DNA of 64,000 bases from Natronocella acetinitrilica (GCF_024170285.1 NZ_JALJXV010000006.1:274428-338427), one strand, 5' to 3'; shown: positions 51,401 through 60,199, counted from the first letter of the stretch. The notes: a model not told the origin generated them from the sequence alone. Program-made: numbers and translations.

Positions 51401-52312
51401 GGATCCACAGGCCGGGTCCAGCAGCTTGAGGGTGCGCGGATCGCGCAGCTTGACCCCGGCCTCAGGCTGCTCGTCCGGCTTGACCAGCAGATACTGACAG
51501 CTGTCGCGCAGCGGCGTGGTGCCGCCGGTGGCGTTGAACCACTGACGGCCCAGGGTGTTGTCGACCAGGAACTCCACCACATAGCGGGGGGTGAAGAACT
51601 GGTTGCGCACCGCCAGCTCACGGCTGTTGCGCGGGGCCTGGCTGGCCTTGCGCATCGCCTTGCGCTCTTCCTGGCTGTTGAAGTACTGGTAGATCCAGCC
51701 GATAGTCTCGTCGAGTGCCCAGAGCCGCTCGATTTCGTGATGATTGAGCAGCTCGAGCAGAGCGTTCAGCGCCGTCTCCCGGGGGAAGAGCCGCCCCTGG
51801 GGCGCGAAGCGGTCGAACAGCGCCGGCAGGTCGATGGCAAACTCGTCGAACAAGCTGAACAGGAAGGTCTGGTAGGCCTCCCCGGTCTCACCCAGGGCGG
51901 TGCCCGCCAAGTGGCGATAGAGCTCGAAGGCCTGGGACTGGGAGCCCTTGCTGACTGACTGCAGCAGCAGGCCACGCGCCTCCATCATCATCAGCGCCGC
52001 CAGGCGGTTGAGCACGGTGAAGGCCTGCTCGCGGATGATGCGGTCGATGGCGGCCTGACGCTGGGCTTTGCTTGGGTGCTCCCCCGCCATCTCGCTTGCC
52101 AGGTAATGGCTCAGCGTCTCACGCAGTAATTCGGCAGTGTGCCGCTCGCGGTCGCTCAGGTGGGTGAGGCGTTCGAGCGCAGTGATCTCGCCGCTCTTGG
52201 GATCCAGGCCATACGTTTGCTGTAACTGCAGGGTAAACTCTTCGGTTAACTGCTTACGGCAGTCGCTAACCAGTCTCTGCAGACGATTGCGGGTGGCTTG
52301 ATCAAAGGCCAT
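48470..52312 (-). CDS. pglX: BREX adenine methyltransferase PglX
   Basis: This 1280-residue methylase has the AdoMet site (LLDPACGSMHFGLYAFDLF) and the catalytic NPPF (at DNA 50688-50699, about residue 540) in the order of gamma-class N6-adenine methylases. The C-terminal half is the target-recognition region. DNA composition changes at about 50.69 kb: the first 1.6 kb is GC-rich like its neighbours, the remaining 2 kb is AT-rich (for example 21 G+C of 60 at 49441-49500 against 42 of 60 at 51001-51060). So the recognition part was probably swapped in by recombination. It follows brxC by three bases. Confidence 0.92.
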   Translation of the reverse strand: MAFDQATRNRLQRLVSDCRKQLTEEFTLQLQQTYGLDPKSGEITALERLTHLSDRERHTAELLRETLSHYLASEMAGEHPSKAQRQAAIDRIIREQAFTVLNRLAALMMMEARGLLLQSVSKGSQSQAFELYRHLAGTALGETGEAYQTFLFSLFDEFAIDLPALFDRFAPQGRLFPRETALNALLELLNHHEIERLWALDETIGWIYQYFNSQEERKAMRKASQAPRNSRELAVRNQFFTPRYVVEFLVDNTLGRQWFNATGGTTPLRDSCQYLLVKPDEQPEAGVKLRDPRTLKLLDPACGSMHFGLYAFDLFLQIYRDAWQREQQHGPGSLDVSTQPEAGFEPLCHTYADEEALLRDVPRLIIEHNIFGVDIDPRAAQIASLALWLRAQRAWHEGGVQAMERPDVGQGNVIAAVAPPAEKELREALMARLDRQDAELFEKTLQMLKGLPELGVLLRAEKELPALIRQVYVGKGSDLFAEQEQETWQKAEERLRRALVEFSEEAGATYQSRLFAQDALQGLRMIDLCRAVFDVVVMNPPFGDTVAADKLLDKKIYPGAKHDVSTAFVDRALELTQGGSVGVLMTRTPYFLTYLTAWRERLIERVGSAHFVDLGQGVLDALVETSAVCFHSDRKKSYFGDVRGLEAKGGENAILHLVRSFSFYEIDITLFSSIKRSPFIYWVSPEILGLFSKGVLISDGARDGYIGAVTQDDFRFTRLWWEVEGEQGYQNISKAGTYQPFVGNFLIRINWKESAKELKYFLVDYRAKKGFSPHWTAQLNGYDKYFQPGVTWSSRPHKVGSFWILPEGSVFGNSGPAIIDENPEGNYYSLAVLNSPTYLSLLSLLMPRGTRGDGQTLKYELGYIKSVPFPNAENDDFEFICSRSKEIVRLLHGLQAYDEMCPDFYLESAFPKVNDFDQFVGVIYDVKLKAENEYRILKGELDKFIRRLYAYTGDVSEGDLSSLEESVVEVIEDMVHPLFKVDDAPGLASKIFSYALSMAFKRYKFSCSCGGSFCRGGSKEREIDALEIGILSGDANQSDNIYKRVLDVTSCYLGFDSSTLLSEAASGLGDSKGYDHYLREKFFSQHVRDCTAAKKAAPLYWQISTRSGSYSLWIYFRNVTSQTLYVAINDFVNPRLHQIDSDVRDIISNSGSLGVSTSKEVERIKGLREELAEFRDELLEIAEKYRPNVNDGVQISAAPLWKLIDFKPWQKVLKDTWDKLEQGDYDWAHLAMAYWPERVREKCVTDKSLAIAHDLERLYVEQEPASKKTIGRRKSTGSSE

Positions 52313-52315
52313 GCC

Positions 52316-55300
52316 TCACTCCCTATCCGAATCGTCGATTGCCAGGTTGAGCTCGAAGGCATGGGCGTACTTGAGTTCACCGCGCAGTTTCTGCAGCTCC
52401 CGGATGACGCTATCCAACTCATCCAATGAACGAATTTTTGCCCGAGTCTGTAATCGGCGATTGAGTACCGGTTTGCTCTCCTTGCAACGCGCCTCCAGCG
52501 CTTCCTGTTCCTCGCGTACCCGCTGTTGCTGTCGTTCGCGACCAACGTGCTCCACGCGTTCTTTGAGCGATGTTACCGCGCTCTGCAATTCGTAATCCCG
52601 GTTTACCAAAGCACGCAAGCCGTTGATGTCCGGCTCCGTGTCCAGGACCAATTCATCCAGACTGGCGAGCAGCTCCTGTTGCTCCTGCTGGGTCAGTTCG
52701 GGCCACTCGGGGACGCGCTGCAACTCCTGCTCCGCCTGGCGTAAGCGACGTTGCTGCGACTCCCGCATGCCCTCGGCGGCCTGACGAACCTTGCCTCGTA
52801 GCTCAGTCAGCCGGGTGTTGAAATCCGAGGCATAGCGGTGGGCCTCACTGGACGCCAGCCTTGTCGACAGGTCTTTTAGCGGTTCCGCCAGCTCCGCTTT
52901 CAGCTCACCAGGCGCGCCGCTGCTTGGCAGCCCATCAATTGCGCGTGCCAGGTCGCCAAGGTCGCGCAGTGTGGTTTCCAAGCCTTGATCCAAGGCATTT
53001 TTGAGCTCCGCCGCCCAGGTCAGCGCGTCGTATAAGCTGGATTCCTCGCGTCCCAAGCGCTGCGGGGCATCAGAGCCATCGGTGAGCAGAATGTCCGCCA
53101 TTTCACGGCCCATGGCCTCCAGACGGTCGTCGCCGGGTAAACCTAGCGACTGCAAACGCCCCGCGAGCGATGCGTAGCGTTGCTGAAGCAGCGGGAAAAT
53201 TTTCGTGGCAGCTTTACTGATGGAATCTTCCAGGGGAACCACCCTGTCACCGCTTAGGTCAGTAAGACGCGTCGCCGCCAGGGCCAGCATTTCCATCGAT
53301 GGGCGATCTTCTCGCAGGGAAATACCAACGTTCTTGAACGTGTTGTTGTTCTTTAACGCATCGATGGCTTGTTGCCCGTTGACCGTGACCTCCCGGCCGG
53401 ACACTTTCAATTTGATGACGCCACCGAGAAGCATGCCCGCCACCAGATACCGCAAGGTGTCCTGCGACCAACCGAAGGGCGCGTCACTGAAACGGCTTGC
53501 CAGGCTTTTTCCATCCACCGAGCCGACGCGATCAATCTGATCGCGGATGCTGATCAGCGCTCTGTGATCGATGTTGATGCTGGTCTGGCCACCCTGCTGA
53601 ACCACCAAACCCATCGGATCGGTTTTGGCGGTCGTGCCGCTAAGGTTTCCCACGCGCAGGAAGCGCTCTGCGACATCACTCTGGACACGCTCAGGCGCTT
53701 CGCTGTAGCGACTGAACACTTGCCCTGCGACGCCGGCAAGCTGCTTCCGAGCGGCTTCGGTCAAGTCACTGGCGAGACCCTCCACGGCAGTGGTTTGCCC
53801 ACGGAAAATGAACGAGCCCTGGAGCAGGCTGCGCTTAATCAACCGCTGGAGGTTTGCACCCAACCGACTGGCCCGCTCCAGTTGGGCTCGGCAATAGTCG
53901 CGCACCTCCTGGTCGGGATCGTGCCGGAACTTGGCATCAATCTCCTGACAGCGATAGATGTCGGCGGCCAGTTCGTCGAGGTCGGGGCTTTTGCGGCCCA
54001 CCAGGTAGATTACGTTCTCGTTTGTCTTGACCCGGGAATCATCCTGCAACCGTGAGCGGGCCGCCTCATAGTCGGTGGGTTCGACCAGTTCGACCACTGT
54101 TTGAATGGGGTGACGATCACCCGCCAATGAGACTGGAATACCCTCGGGGCCCTGAGTCCTGAGGCCACTTTGCACCGACAATGAACCGTGCAGCTGGACG
54201 CTGGGCAAGGGCGAAAACACCTCCTCCAGTGCCCTGTTGAGGATGCGCTTCAATTCAACTGCACGAAGCGGAATCTGCGTGCGCTCCTGCTCAATATCGT
54301 TCAGCTTCTCGCTGAAGAAGCACAGGAATCCGTCCTGCTCGCCGAAGGGGACGATCGGGTCAGCGATTAGTTGCTCGATAGCGGCATTCACCCCATCGGC
54401 CTGACTACCGTTTGCCACGTCGGCGTGGATGAGGCTGGCCACGTTGCGCCGGGTGATCGGCAGATTGCCGAGGATCTGCAGAACGGCCACCGCCTTGGCG
54501 ATGCGCTTTTCCAGTTCCGAGTCCGGGAAGCGAGTCTTTGTGACGGTGTTGACGGCTTTGTGCCAATTGGGAAAGGCGCGTTCGATGTCCTTTTCGAGGG
54601 CGTCGTAGAGGGTAACCGTGGTCGCCAGCCAGCCCACCGGCTGCTGAGCCACCGGCACGCGCTTGCCATCCCCTTCGATCAGAATGTCCTGAATGACCTT
54701 GATGGCCGACCGCAACCCGATGCCGCCAGTGGAGCGCGCCAAGGCGCCGAGCAGGTGCAACAGGATGTCGAAATGGGCTGGCAAGAAGGGGTAAAGATCG
54801 ATGAAGGTCTGGCGGTCGAAGTCAGCGCCGTAGGCCCGGGCATCCTCCAGCTTGGTGTTGTGGCGGAGCGCCTGGCCGTGCTGATCGAAGAGTTCGCCTA
54901 GTTGCTTGCCACCCTCCGGAGACTTGCCGAGCAGGCGTGTGTAGCAGATCTCCTTGATGTCATCGGCCTCGAGGTCGATACCGATGGGAAAGCGGTCCTT
55001 GAGCTTGAAGAGTTCGGGCGAGTTGAGCGAGGCGCGTGGGTCATCTTCGGTCAAGGTCTGTTGCCCGGTGCCGATCAGCCACACTTTGCCCTCGCCCTGG
55101 GCCTTGATGTTCTTAGCCAGGCCATCCAGGTTCAGAATGAGCGTTTGCCGCGCACCCACGTACTGACCAACCTCGTCCACAATGAAAATGATGTGCTCCT
55201 TGCCGGAGTGCTCACGCACAATCTCGAGCATTTCCTGAACGCGATCATTCTCGAAGCGGATCACGTCGCTGGTGGCCGTATTGAAGGCGTTTGGGGTCGT

Positions 55301-55966
55301 GAACAGGGCGGGATACAGTTTGTGGGCAATCTCGGGGATCAGGCTATCGACCACCAGTTCATCGTTCCGGTAATCACGCCACGATTCCCCGCGCGTGTTG
55401 TCTTCGAAAAGATTTAGGAATTCCTCGTAGCGCCCCTCCTGTTTCAGCCGGCGCTCTAATGCCGCCACCTTGAGGTTGCGTGAGTAGCCCGCCCATTGCA
55501 GCACCTTGTAGTAGAGGACGCTGGAGACCTCTTCCATCGTGGCCCCGCTGACCTGCTCGGTGGCCAAGTCCAGCATCAAAACGGCAGCCGGGAAGCGCCT
55601 TGCCACAGTGCTCAGGAGCTGGCGCGTGGTGGTGTTCTTGAGGCGATCCTGGAGGTGCTGGCGAAACGGCACGCCGTCGATGGTTACGCTATCGTCGAAA
55701 GCCAGGCCCATATATTTGGTGAAGGAACTCTTGCCCGAGCCGTAGAAACCAGAGACCCATACGCCGACCTCATTCTCCCCGCCTGCCTCCATGGCCGCCT
55801 GCATCTTGGTGAGGAGCTGGTTGAACTGTTCGTCGATGGCATCGGTTACCACGTACTCGGCGATTTCCTTGCGCAGGCGTTCCTCCTGAGAGACGCCGTA
55901 GGCAATCACCTTCTCGATGCTGCGGTAGATGTCGCGGCTGGGATCGAATAGCTGTTTGATTTCCAT
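52316..55966 (-). CDS. brxC: BREX P-loop ATPase BrxC
   Basis: This 1216-residue protein has the Walker A motif SGFYGSGKSSF (residues 73-80), a Walker B region IIFIVDEVGQYVG, and long helical/coiled-coil segments towards the C terminus (ERVEHVGRERQQQRVREEQE). Size and order fit BrxC/PglY of BREX type 1, an ORC/Cdc6-like ATPase needed for methylation and defence. It starts 15 bases after brxB and ends three bases before pglX, so brxA to pglX form a tight operon. Confidence 0.92.
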   Translation of the reverse strand: MEIKQLFDPSRDIYRSIEKVIAYGVSQEERLRKEIAEYVVTDAIDEQFNQLLTKMQAAMEAGGENEVGVWVSGFYGSGKSSFTKYMGLAFDDSVTIDGVPFRQHLQDRLKNTTTRQLLSTVARRFPAAVLMLDLATEQVSGATMEEVSSVLYYKVLQWAGYSRNLKVAALERRLKQEGRYEEFLNLFEDNTRGESWRDYRNDELVVDSLIPEIAHKLYPALFTTPNAFNTATSDVIRFENDRVQEMLEIVREHSGKEHIIFIVDEVGQYVGARQTLILNLDGLAKNIKAQGEGKVWLIGTGQQTLTEDDPRASLNSPELFKLKDRFPIGIDLEADDIKEICYTRLLGKSPEGGKQLGELFDQHGQALRHNTKLEDARAYGADFDRQTFIDLYPFLPAHFDILLHLLGALARSTGGIGLRSAIKVIQDILIEGDGKRVPVAQQPVGWLATTVTLYDALEKDIERAFPNWHKAVNTVTKTRFPDSELEKRIAKAVAVLQILGNLPITRRNVASLIHADVANGSQADGVNAAIEQLIADPIVPFGEQDGFLCFFSEKLNDIEQERTQIPLRAVELKRILNRALEEVFSPLPSVQLHGSLSVQSGLRTQGPEGIPVSLAGDRHPIQTVVELVEPTDYEAARSRLQDDSRVKTNENVIYLVGRKSPDLDELAADIYRCQEIDAKFRHDPDQEVRDYCRAQLERASRLGANLQRLIKRSLLQGSFIFRGQTTAVEGLASDLTEAARKQLAGVAGQVFSRYSEAPERVQSDVAERFLRVGNLSGTTAKTDPMGLVVQQGGQTSINIDHRALISIRDQIDRVGSVDGKSLASRFSDAPFGWSQDTLRYLVAGMLLGGVIKLKVSGREVTVNGQQAIDALKNNNTFKNVGISLREDRPSMEMLALAATRLTDLSGDRVVPLEDSISKAATKIFPLLQQRYASLAGRLQSLGLPGDDRLEAMGREMADILLTDGSDAPQRLGREESSLYDALTWAAELKNALDQGLETTLRDLGDLARAIDGLPSSGAPGELKAELAEPLKDLSTRLASSEAHRYASDFNTRLTELRGKVRQAAEGMRESQQRRLRQAEQELQRVPEWPELTQQEQQELLASLDELVLDTEPDINGLRALVNRDYELQSAVTSLKERVEHVGRERQQQRVREEQEALEARCKESKPVLNRRLQTRAKIRSLDELDSVIRELQKLRGELKYAHAFELNLAIDDSDRE

Positions 55967-55981
55967 CTATGAACTCCTTCT

Positions 55982-56554
55982 CTACCCGCCGACGTGGACC
56001 GACCGATAGTTGCCATCTTCCGGGTAGAAGCCCAGGAACTTGAGGCGTGTCTTGCCAGTGCGCACCCCGGGATACAGAAACACTGTGGGCACATGGAAGC
56101 GCCCCTGAAGTTGTCCTTCAATCACCCCGATACGCATGTAGGGGTGCAAGGCTTCCAGATCGGTGACGAGCAGGATGCTGCCTGGCTTGTCTTCGAGCTC
56201 CGAGAGTCTGGCTTCAAGCCGCTGCTGCAGAGCGCCATTGGCCACCGCGTTGGCGAGAGATGCATTCGTCTTCTTCCAGTCCTGCGGGTTACGCTGATCG
56301 GCGGCCAGCCAGATATTGCGCATTCTTGCCTGGGTGAGGATCTCATCCACGGCCTCGGCAATTGAGAACGTATGGACATCCCAGCCCTCGTTACGCAGCC
56401 GGCTCTGCCAGGCGGGCAGGTGGCGTTTCACATCCAGGATCTGCTCGGGCCGAAATACCAGGTAGAAAACGGGTTCGAAGCTGGCATGGCCGAACTCACG
56501 ACCGTGCCGAACCCGCTCCATCAGCTCGTTGAAGTCAGTATCCAATGAGGACAT
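55982..56554 (-). CDS. brxB: BREX protein BrxB (DUF1788)
   Basis: This 190-residue protein (ATG 56554, MSSLDTDFNELMERVRHG) shows the DUF1788 pattern: PVFYLVFRPEQILDVKRHLP, SILLVTDLEALHPYMRIGVI, and the end VFLYPGVRTGKTRLKFLGFY. BrxB is a small RNA/DNA-associated scaffold of BREX type 1 and is required for activity. Its start lies within the last codons of brxA (20-base overlap), so the two genes are translationally coupled. A longer frame upstream would overlap brxA even more and lacks similarity. Confidence 0.9.
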   Translation of the reverse strand: MSSLDTDFNELMERVRHGREFGHASFEPVFYLVFRPEQILDVKRHLPAWQSRLRNEGWDVHTFSIAEAVDEILTQARMRNIWLAADQRNPQDWKKTNASLANAVANGALQQRLEARLSELEDKPGSILLVTDLEALHPYMRIGVIEGQLQGRFHVPTVFLYPGVRTGKTRLKFLGFYPEDGNYRSVHVGG

Positions 56555-57320
56555 TGACCACCTCCTCCATATTCTTGTACTGCCAGCTGATGTGAGTGAC
56601 ATCCCCCGCAGCTTGCAAGATCAAGTGCCCATCCAGTGACAAGCGCTTGAATTGATCGCGCACGTCGGCACGCTCAAGGCCGAAGAGTTGCCAGTCAGGA
56701 TGATTCAGTACCTGGTTGTCGCCTAGCCCTTGGAACTTGAGGTCATAGGCCAGGTAGGTCCCAACCCGGCTGACAAGACGCAGCGAATAGAGCCGCCGCG
56801 ACCCGCTGCGGCGAGTTTCGATCAAGCCGAAGTCAGCGCAAGCGCTTAGTAGGTAACCGGACACGCGGCTGACGGTGCTCTCGGACCACTGCTTCTGGGT
56901 TTTCCCCTCCCTCACCGCGTTTTCCACGAACCTCACTGCATCTTCACGGCTGAGGCTATCCCGCCCGGAGACATAACGTGGCCAGTACACGTCACGGATA
57001 AAGTCGGCCAGGATGGCGTTGGCCCTGGCAGTGTGGAGCATGAATACCTGCAGACGCTCATCACGCTCCAGACAAGGAAGCAGACGCTTCAAATTCTCGG
57101 CAACACCTGGATGCCGCAGGTAGCGAGGCGCGAAGCACTCCCGAACGATGTTGTCCAGCCGGCGAGCCGAGACCAGGGGGAACATGCCGGACTCAAGCGC
57201 CTTGGCGAACAGTTGGCGGGAGCGCATACCCGGCTCAAAAAGTTCGAACAACCGCTGTGTCTCGTCGATCAGGCCTAGCCCAGCCTGCAATTGCGTGGTG
57301 TAGATGGGAGACTCGGTCAA
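56535..57320 (-). CDS. brxA: BREX protein BrxA (DUF1819, NusB-like)
   Basis: This 261-residue helical protein matches BrxA: YTTQLQAGLGLIDETQRLFE, ARRLDNIVRECFAPRYLRHP, FIRDVYWPRYVSGRDSLSRE and SESTVSRVSGYLLSACADFGLI. BrxA is a DNA-binding protein of BREX type 1. It is longer than the E. coli form (about 200 residues) because of an added C-terminal part (about 200-261). Its ATG overlaps the brxE stop by four bases. Confidence 0.9.
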   Translation of the reverse strand: MTESPIYTTQLQAGLGLIDETQRLFELFEPGMRSRQLFAKALESGMFPLVSARRLDNIVRECFAPRYLRHPGVAENLKRLLPCLERDERLQVFMLHTARANAILADFIRDVYWPRYVSGRDSLSREDAVRFVENAVREGKTQKQWSESTVSRVSGYLLSACADFGLIETRRSGSRRLYSLRLVSRVGTYLAYDLKFQGLGDNQVLNHPDWQLFGLERADVRDQFKRLSLDGHLILQAAGDVTHISWQYKNMEEVVNVLIGY

Positions 57321-57814
57321 TGCGCCTCCCGAAGGTATGGAAAGGTCTGGATACCCTTGCGAAACGCATCAAGGTAAAGGCCCGCTACGGTTGGCAGGTG
57401 CTCCTCGAGGTTGCCGCCGAAATCTCCGACGAGCAACGGCCCTTCCTGTGCCTTCTGGGGGCTCGCAAGCACTTCTAATCGAGCTTGAACGTGCTCGACA
57501 GAACCCGTGTGCTCAAAGTGCGCCGCGCCTTTCTCACGATCAGCGACCAGGCTGGCCGCACTCTGCTCGAAGCCCTCTGGCAGGTGGAATAGATGCAGCG
57601 TTCGGCCAACGCCAATACGCTCATCATGAACGCGACGCGCAGCCTCTAGCACCCCATGATACTGAGCTTGCTTCGCCGAGCGCCCGAATACCGGGCTGAG
57701 AAAAGCTTCGGCGGTCGGTGCGAAAAAGTTTGACGCCCACCAGGCTGGCTCCTGCTCACCGAGATAGCCCACAAGCACCCGCAGCTCGATCAGCGTTGTC
57801 GCGTCTTTGATCAT
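57317..57814 (-). CDS. brxE: BrxE-like protein, first gene of the BREX operon
   Basis: This 165-residue protein (IELRVLVGYLGEQEPAWWAS, then HDERIGVGRTLHLFHLPEGF) fits the BrxE family, best known from BREX types 5 and 6. Here it precedes a type 1-like gene set. Its function is not established. It is the first gene after a 264-base upstream region with an inverted repeat, so the BREX promoter lies there. It overlaps brxA by four bases. Confidence 0.78.
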   Translation of the reverse strand: MIKDATTLIELRVLVGYLGEQEPAWWASNFFAPTAEAFLSPVFGRSAKQAQYHGVLEAARRVHDERIGVGRTLHLFHLPEGFEQSAASLVADREKGAAHFEHTGSVEHVQARLEVLASPQKAQEGPLLVGDFGGNLEEHLPTVAGLYLDAFRKGIQTFPYLREAH

Positions 57815-57905
57815 CCTGCCCTCAACAATTTGACTGACCTCTCCGGAACCGTCACACGCATCATCCCGATCTTTTTCGAACCGTGGCGTCTCGACGGAGA
57901 CTACA

Positions 57906-57937
57906 CCAAGACACTCTCATAGCGTCGCGTGTCTTGG
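57906..57937. promoter_or_regulatory. inverted repeat upstream of the BREX operon
   Basis: CCAAGACAC (57906-57914) and GTGTCTTGG (57929-57937) are perfect inverted copies 14 bases apart, 92 bases upstream of the brxE start. A repressor such as the WYL-type BrxR binds inverted repeats before other BREX operons; no brxR gene is visible in this window. Confidence 0.5.
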
Positions 57938-58078
57938 CATCATGTTACGAAATCGGGACATGGTTCACGCATGACAGCTTCGTGGCGATCGCGCCTCATA
58001 CTGGTCGGGACAAGACATTAGCTCTGCTAGACTCTGGTCATTCAAGCGTGACATGCGAAGGACGGGGGAAGTTGGGTA

Positions 58079-58669
58079 ATGGGTAGATTCTTGCTCTCGG
58101 CGGGGGCTATCGTCGCCGCGATCACCATCGCTTCCAGTTTCGCTCACGCGCAGCAAGTCTTCAGATGCACCCTGCCGGACGGCAGTACCACGTTTCAGGG
58201 GACTCAATGTGAAACCCCCGACGCCGACATGGAGAGGATTCGCGTTTCCCCCGGACCCTCGGCAGAACAAACGGCTGCAGCCCAAGCGCGACATCAGGAA
58301 TCACAGGCACGACATCAGTTCGAATCGGAACACCAAGCCTATCAAACAGAGCGTCGTCGATTGGAACGGGAAATAAATTCAATCAACTTGGGTCTGGACC
58401 AAACTGTCTCCGATCTCATGACGAACAGAAACCGGCACCGGCGGCTAAGCGGGGAACTGGAGGCCCTAGATCAAGCGTGGCAGGACCGCCTCGATCCAGG
58501 CGGCGCCACACAGCGCGCCGAAGAGCGCAGGCAGCGGGAAACTAGCGAGCGTCTATCCGCAATCGAGCGAGAACAACGTCGTGCACGTCGCGAGCAAATT
58601 CTTAAAGACAATCAGCCGACCACTCTGCGCAACTGCCGAACAATGGGAAACACCGTAATCTGCGATTGA
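58079..58669 (+). CDS. DUF4124-type exported protein
   Basis: This 196-residue protein has a signal peptide (LLSAGAIVAAITIASSFAHA) and then a DUF4124-like segment: QVFRCTLPDGSTTFQGTQCE, the usual Y/F-x-C-x(n)-DG-x(3)-F-x(n)-C pattern. The rest is a charged coiled coil (about 75-185, RLSAIEREQRRARREQ). It ends NTVICD with two Cys, likely disulfide-bonded. Such periplasmic proteins are common in gammaproteobacteria without a known role. It is divergent from the BREX operon. Confidence 0.75.
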   Translation: MGRFLLSAGAIVAAITIASSFAHAQQVFRCTLPDGSTTFQGTQCETPDADMERIRVSPGPSAEQTAAAQARHQESQARHQFESEHQAYQTERRRLEREINSINLGLDQTVSDLMTNRNRHRRLSGELEALDQAWQDRLDPGGATQRAEERRQRETSERLSAIEREQRRARREQILKDNQPTTLRNCRTMGNTVICD

Positions 58670-58863
58670 CGGCGTTCTCGCTGCCAACGGCAGCGGAGAG
58701 CTCTTCGCGCTCTGAACCTCCCGCTCGTTAGCTCGTTCTCTGCCGTGTGGCGGAGGTTGGCGACCACGCGCTGGCGCACGGCCACACATCATCGATTCTG
58801 GATCGTTCAACTCCCGAGGCGACATTCGGCATCAGCGCAAATTGACCAAGAATAAGGACAACA

Positions 58864-60045
58864 GTGGCCCGCTATACGAACCGACAGCGTCGCCGATCCA
58901 TTCGGCGTGGAGCTGGTGGATCTGATGACGGTCGAGGCCCAACAATTTCCGATAGTGCGATAGGGTGTCACAAGATGTCGTGTTATGGCATCGTCCAACT
59001 TTCGATGCCTGTTAAGGATTTTCCTGTGGCGAAGTCAGTGAAGTCGTTCGATCTTCCCGTAGAGGTGGACCCTATCTACGATGCCAACGAGTTGCTTCAA
59101 AGATCTGGTCTGGATCGGAGCATCACGGCGGCGGACCTGCTCGACGGTGAGTTTGACCTAATCAATGTTTACAGACTGGACATGGAGATCCCATGCGGGC
59201 TCGCAGACTGCCGAACCCCGCATAAAAGTGGGTTACTGGGAAAACTCGCCGACGGCCGCTTGTTTCACGTCGGCAGAGTATGTGGCAAGACCAAACTCGG
59301 CCACGATTTTGCCATTGCCCAACGCAAACTTGAGGCAACCCAGAACGAAATTCGGTTAAGGCGGGACATTACTGCCTTCGTTGACGACGTTCCCGTTAAG
59401 CGCCGAGGTGTTCAAGATCTTGTTCAGCAGGAACGTGGTGCCAGTTGGGTTCGGAAAGCGTTGCAAGAATGGAAGCGTGTGACGCCAGACGGTGTGCGTG
59501 AGGTTATGCGGCAAAAGGCGCGCTCAAATGATTCAAAAGTTGAGCGGGTGCGGCAGAGATCTCAGGATGAAATTCGAGATTTGCTCGATGCTGGTCTGGT
59601 GAAGACGCGATCAGATGGAGAGTACGAAAGCGAACTTATCGGAAATTTTCAGGGACTCAATGTGCTGCTTGCGGACCCACACCGAGACCACAAGTTAATT
59701 ACTAATAACCTCGAATCGCTTGAGAATTTGAACGTCGCGTCACTCGGACTCGGTCAGTTAAGGGCCTGGAAACGCTGGATAGTTGAAACTGACGAGGCGA
59801 CCAATCGGCTCCGGCATGCGATCGAGGCCGGATCTCGGTTCTTTACACCGGAAAATCTCGCATTGCAGGTGGAGGTTGCGTCCACCGACGATGATGCTCG
59901 GACCCTGCGTGAGACGACATGGCAGCTAGCTGTGCCCCAAGCGATAGCACCTCAGAAGCGCGTTAGTATCATGTCTGAGAAGGAGCGTGCCCGTCAGCAT
60001 CGAAAAATTGGAGGCAGGCGTCGAAAAAAGCGTCGAGCTGCATAG
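58864..60045 (+). CDS. unrecognised protein with charged C-terminal tail
   Basis: This 393-residue protein (GTG 58864 after AAGGA; ATG 58975 is possible, MSCYGIVQLS) has a domain with two Cys blocks (MEIPCGLADCRTPHKSGLLG and FHVGRVCGKTKLGHDFA) that may bind metal, then a helical region rich in charged residues (DSKVERVRQRSQDEIRDLLD) and a Lys/Arg tail (RKIGGRRRKKRRAA) that would bind nucleic acid. I recognise no family. The coding GC is lower than in its neighbours, as expected for acquired defence cargo. It lies between the BREX operon and the PLD-helicase gene. Confidence 0.7.
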   Translation: MARYTNRQRRRSIRRGAGGSDDGRGPTISDSAIGCHKMSCYGIVQLSMPVKDFPVAKSVKSFDLPVEVDPIYDANELLQRSGLDRSITAADLLDGEFDLINVYRLDMEIPCGLADCRTPHKSGLLGKLADGRLFHVGRVCGKTKLGHDFAIAQRKLEATQNEIRLRRDITAFVDDVPVKRRGVQDLVQQERGASWVRKALQEWKRVTPDGVREVMRQKARSNDSKVERVRQRSQDEIRDLLDAGLVKTRSDGEYESELIGNFQGLNVLLADPHRDHKLITNNLESLENLNVASLGLGQLRAWKRWIVETDEATNRLRHAIEAGSRFFTPENLALQVEVASTDDDARTLRETTWQLAVPQAIAPQKRVSIMSEKERARQHRKIGGRRRKKRRAA

Positions 60046-60199
60046 TGGATCGTGACGGGGATGCGCACTACGCCTGTTTGCAACATTCCAATCCCGGAGC
60101 CGACCAAGCCGCCCATGCCTTTGTGAACAGGTCGGTGAGGACTGAGCCTACATTCCCTTTCAAAGCCGCTCAGGAGTGTCCACGAGGAGGTAGGGGGAT

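Noticed and set aside
58295..58669. Phage tail or SMC-type coiled-coil protein
   Set aside because: The coiled coil belongs to a small exported DUF4124-type protein with a clear signal peptide.
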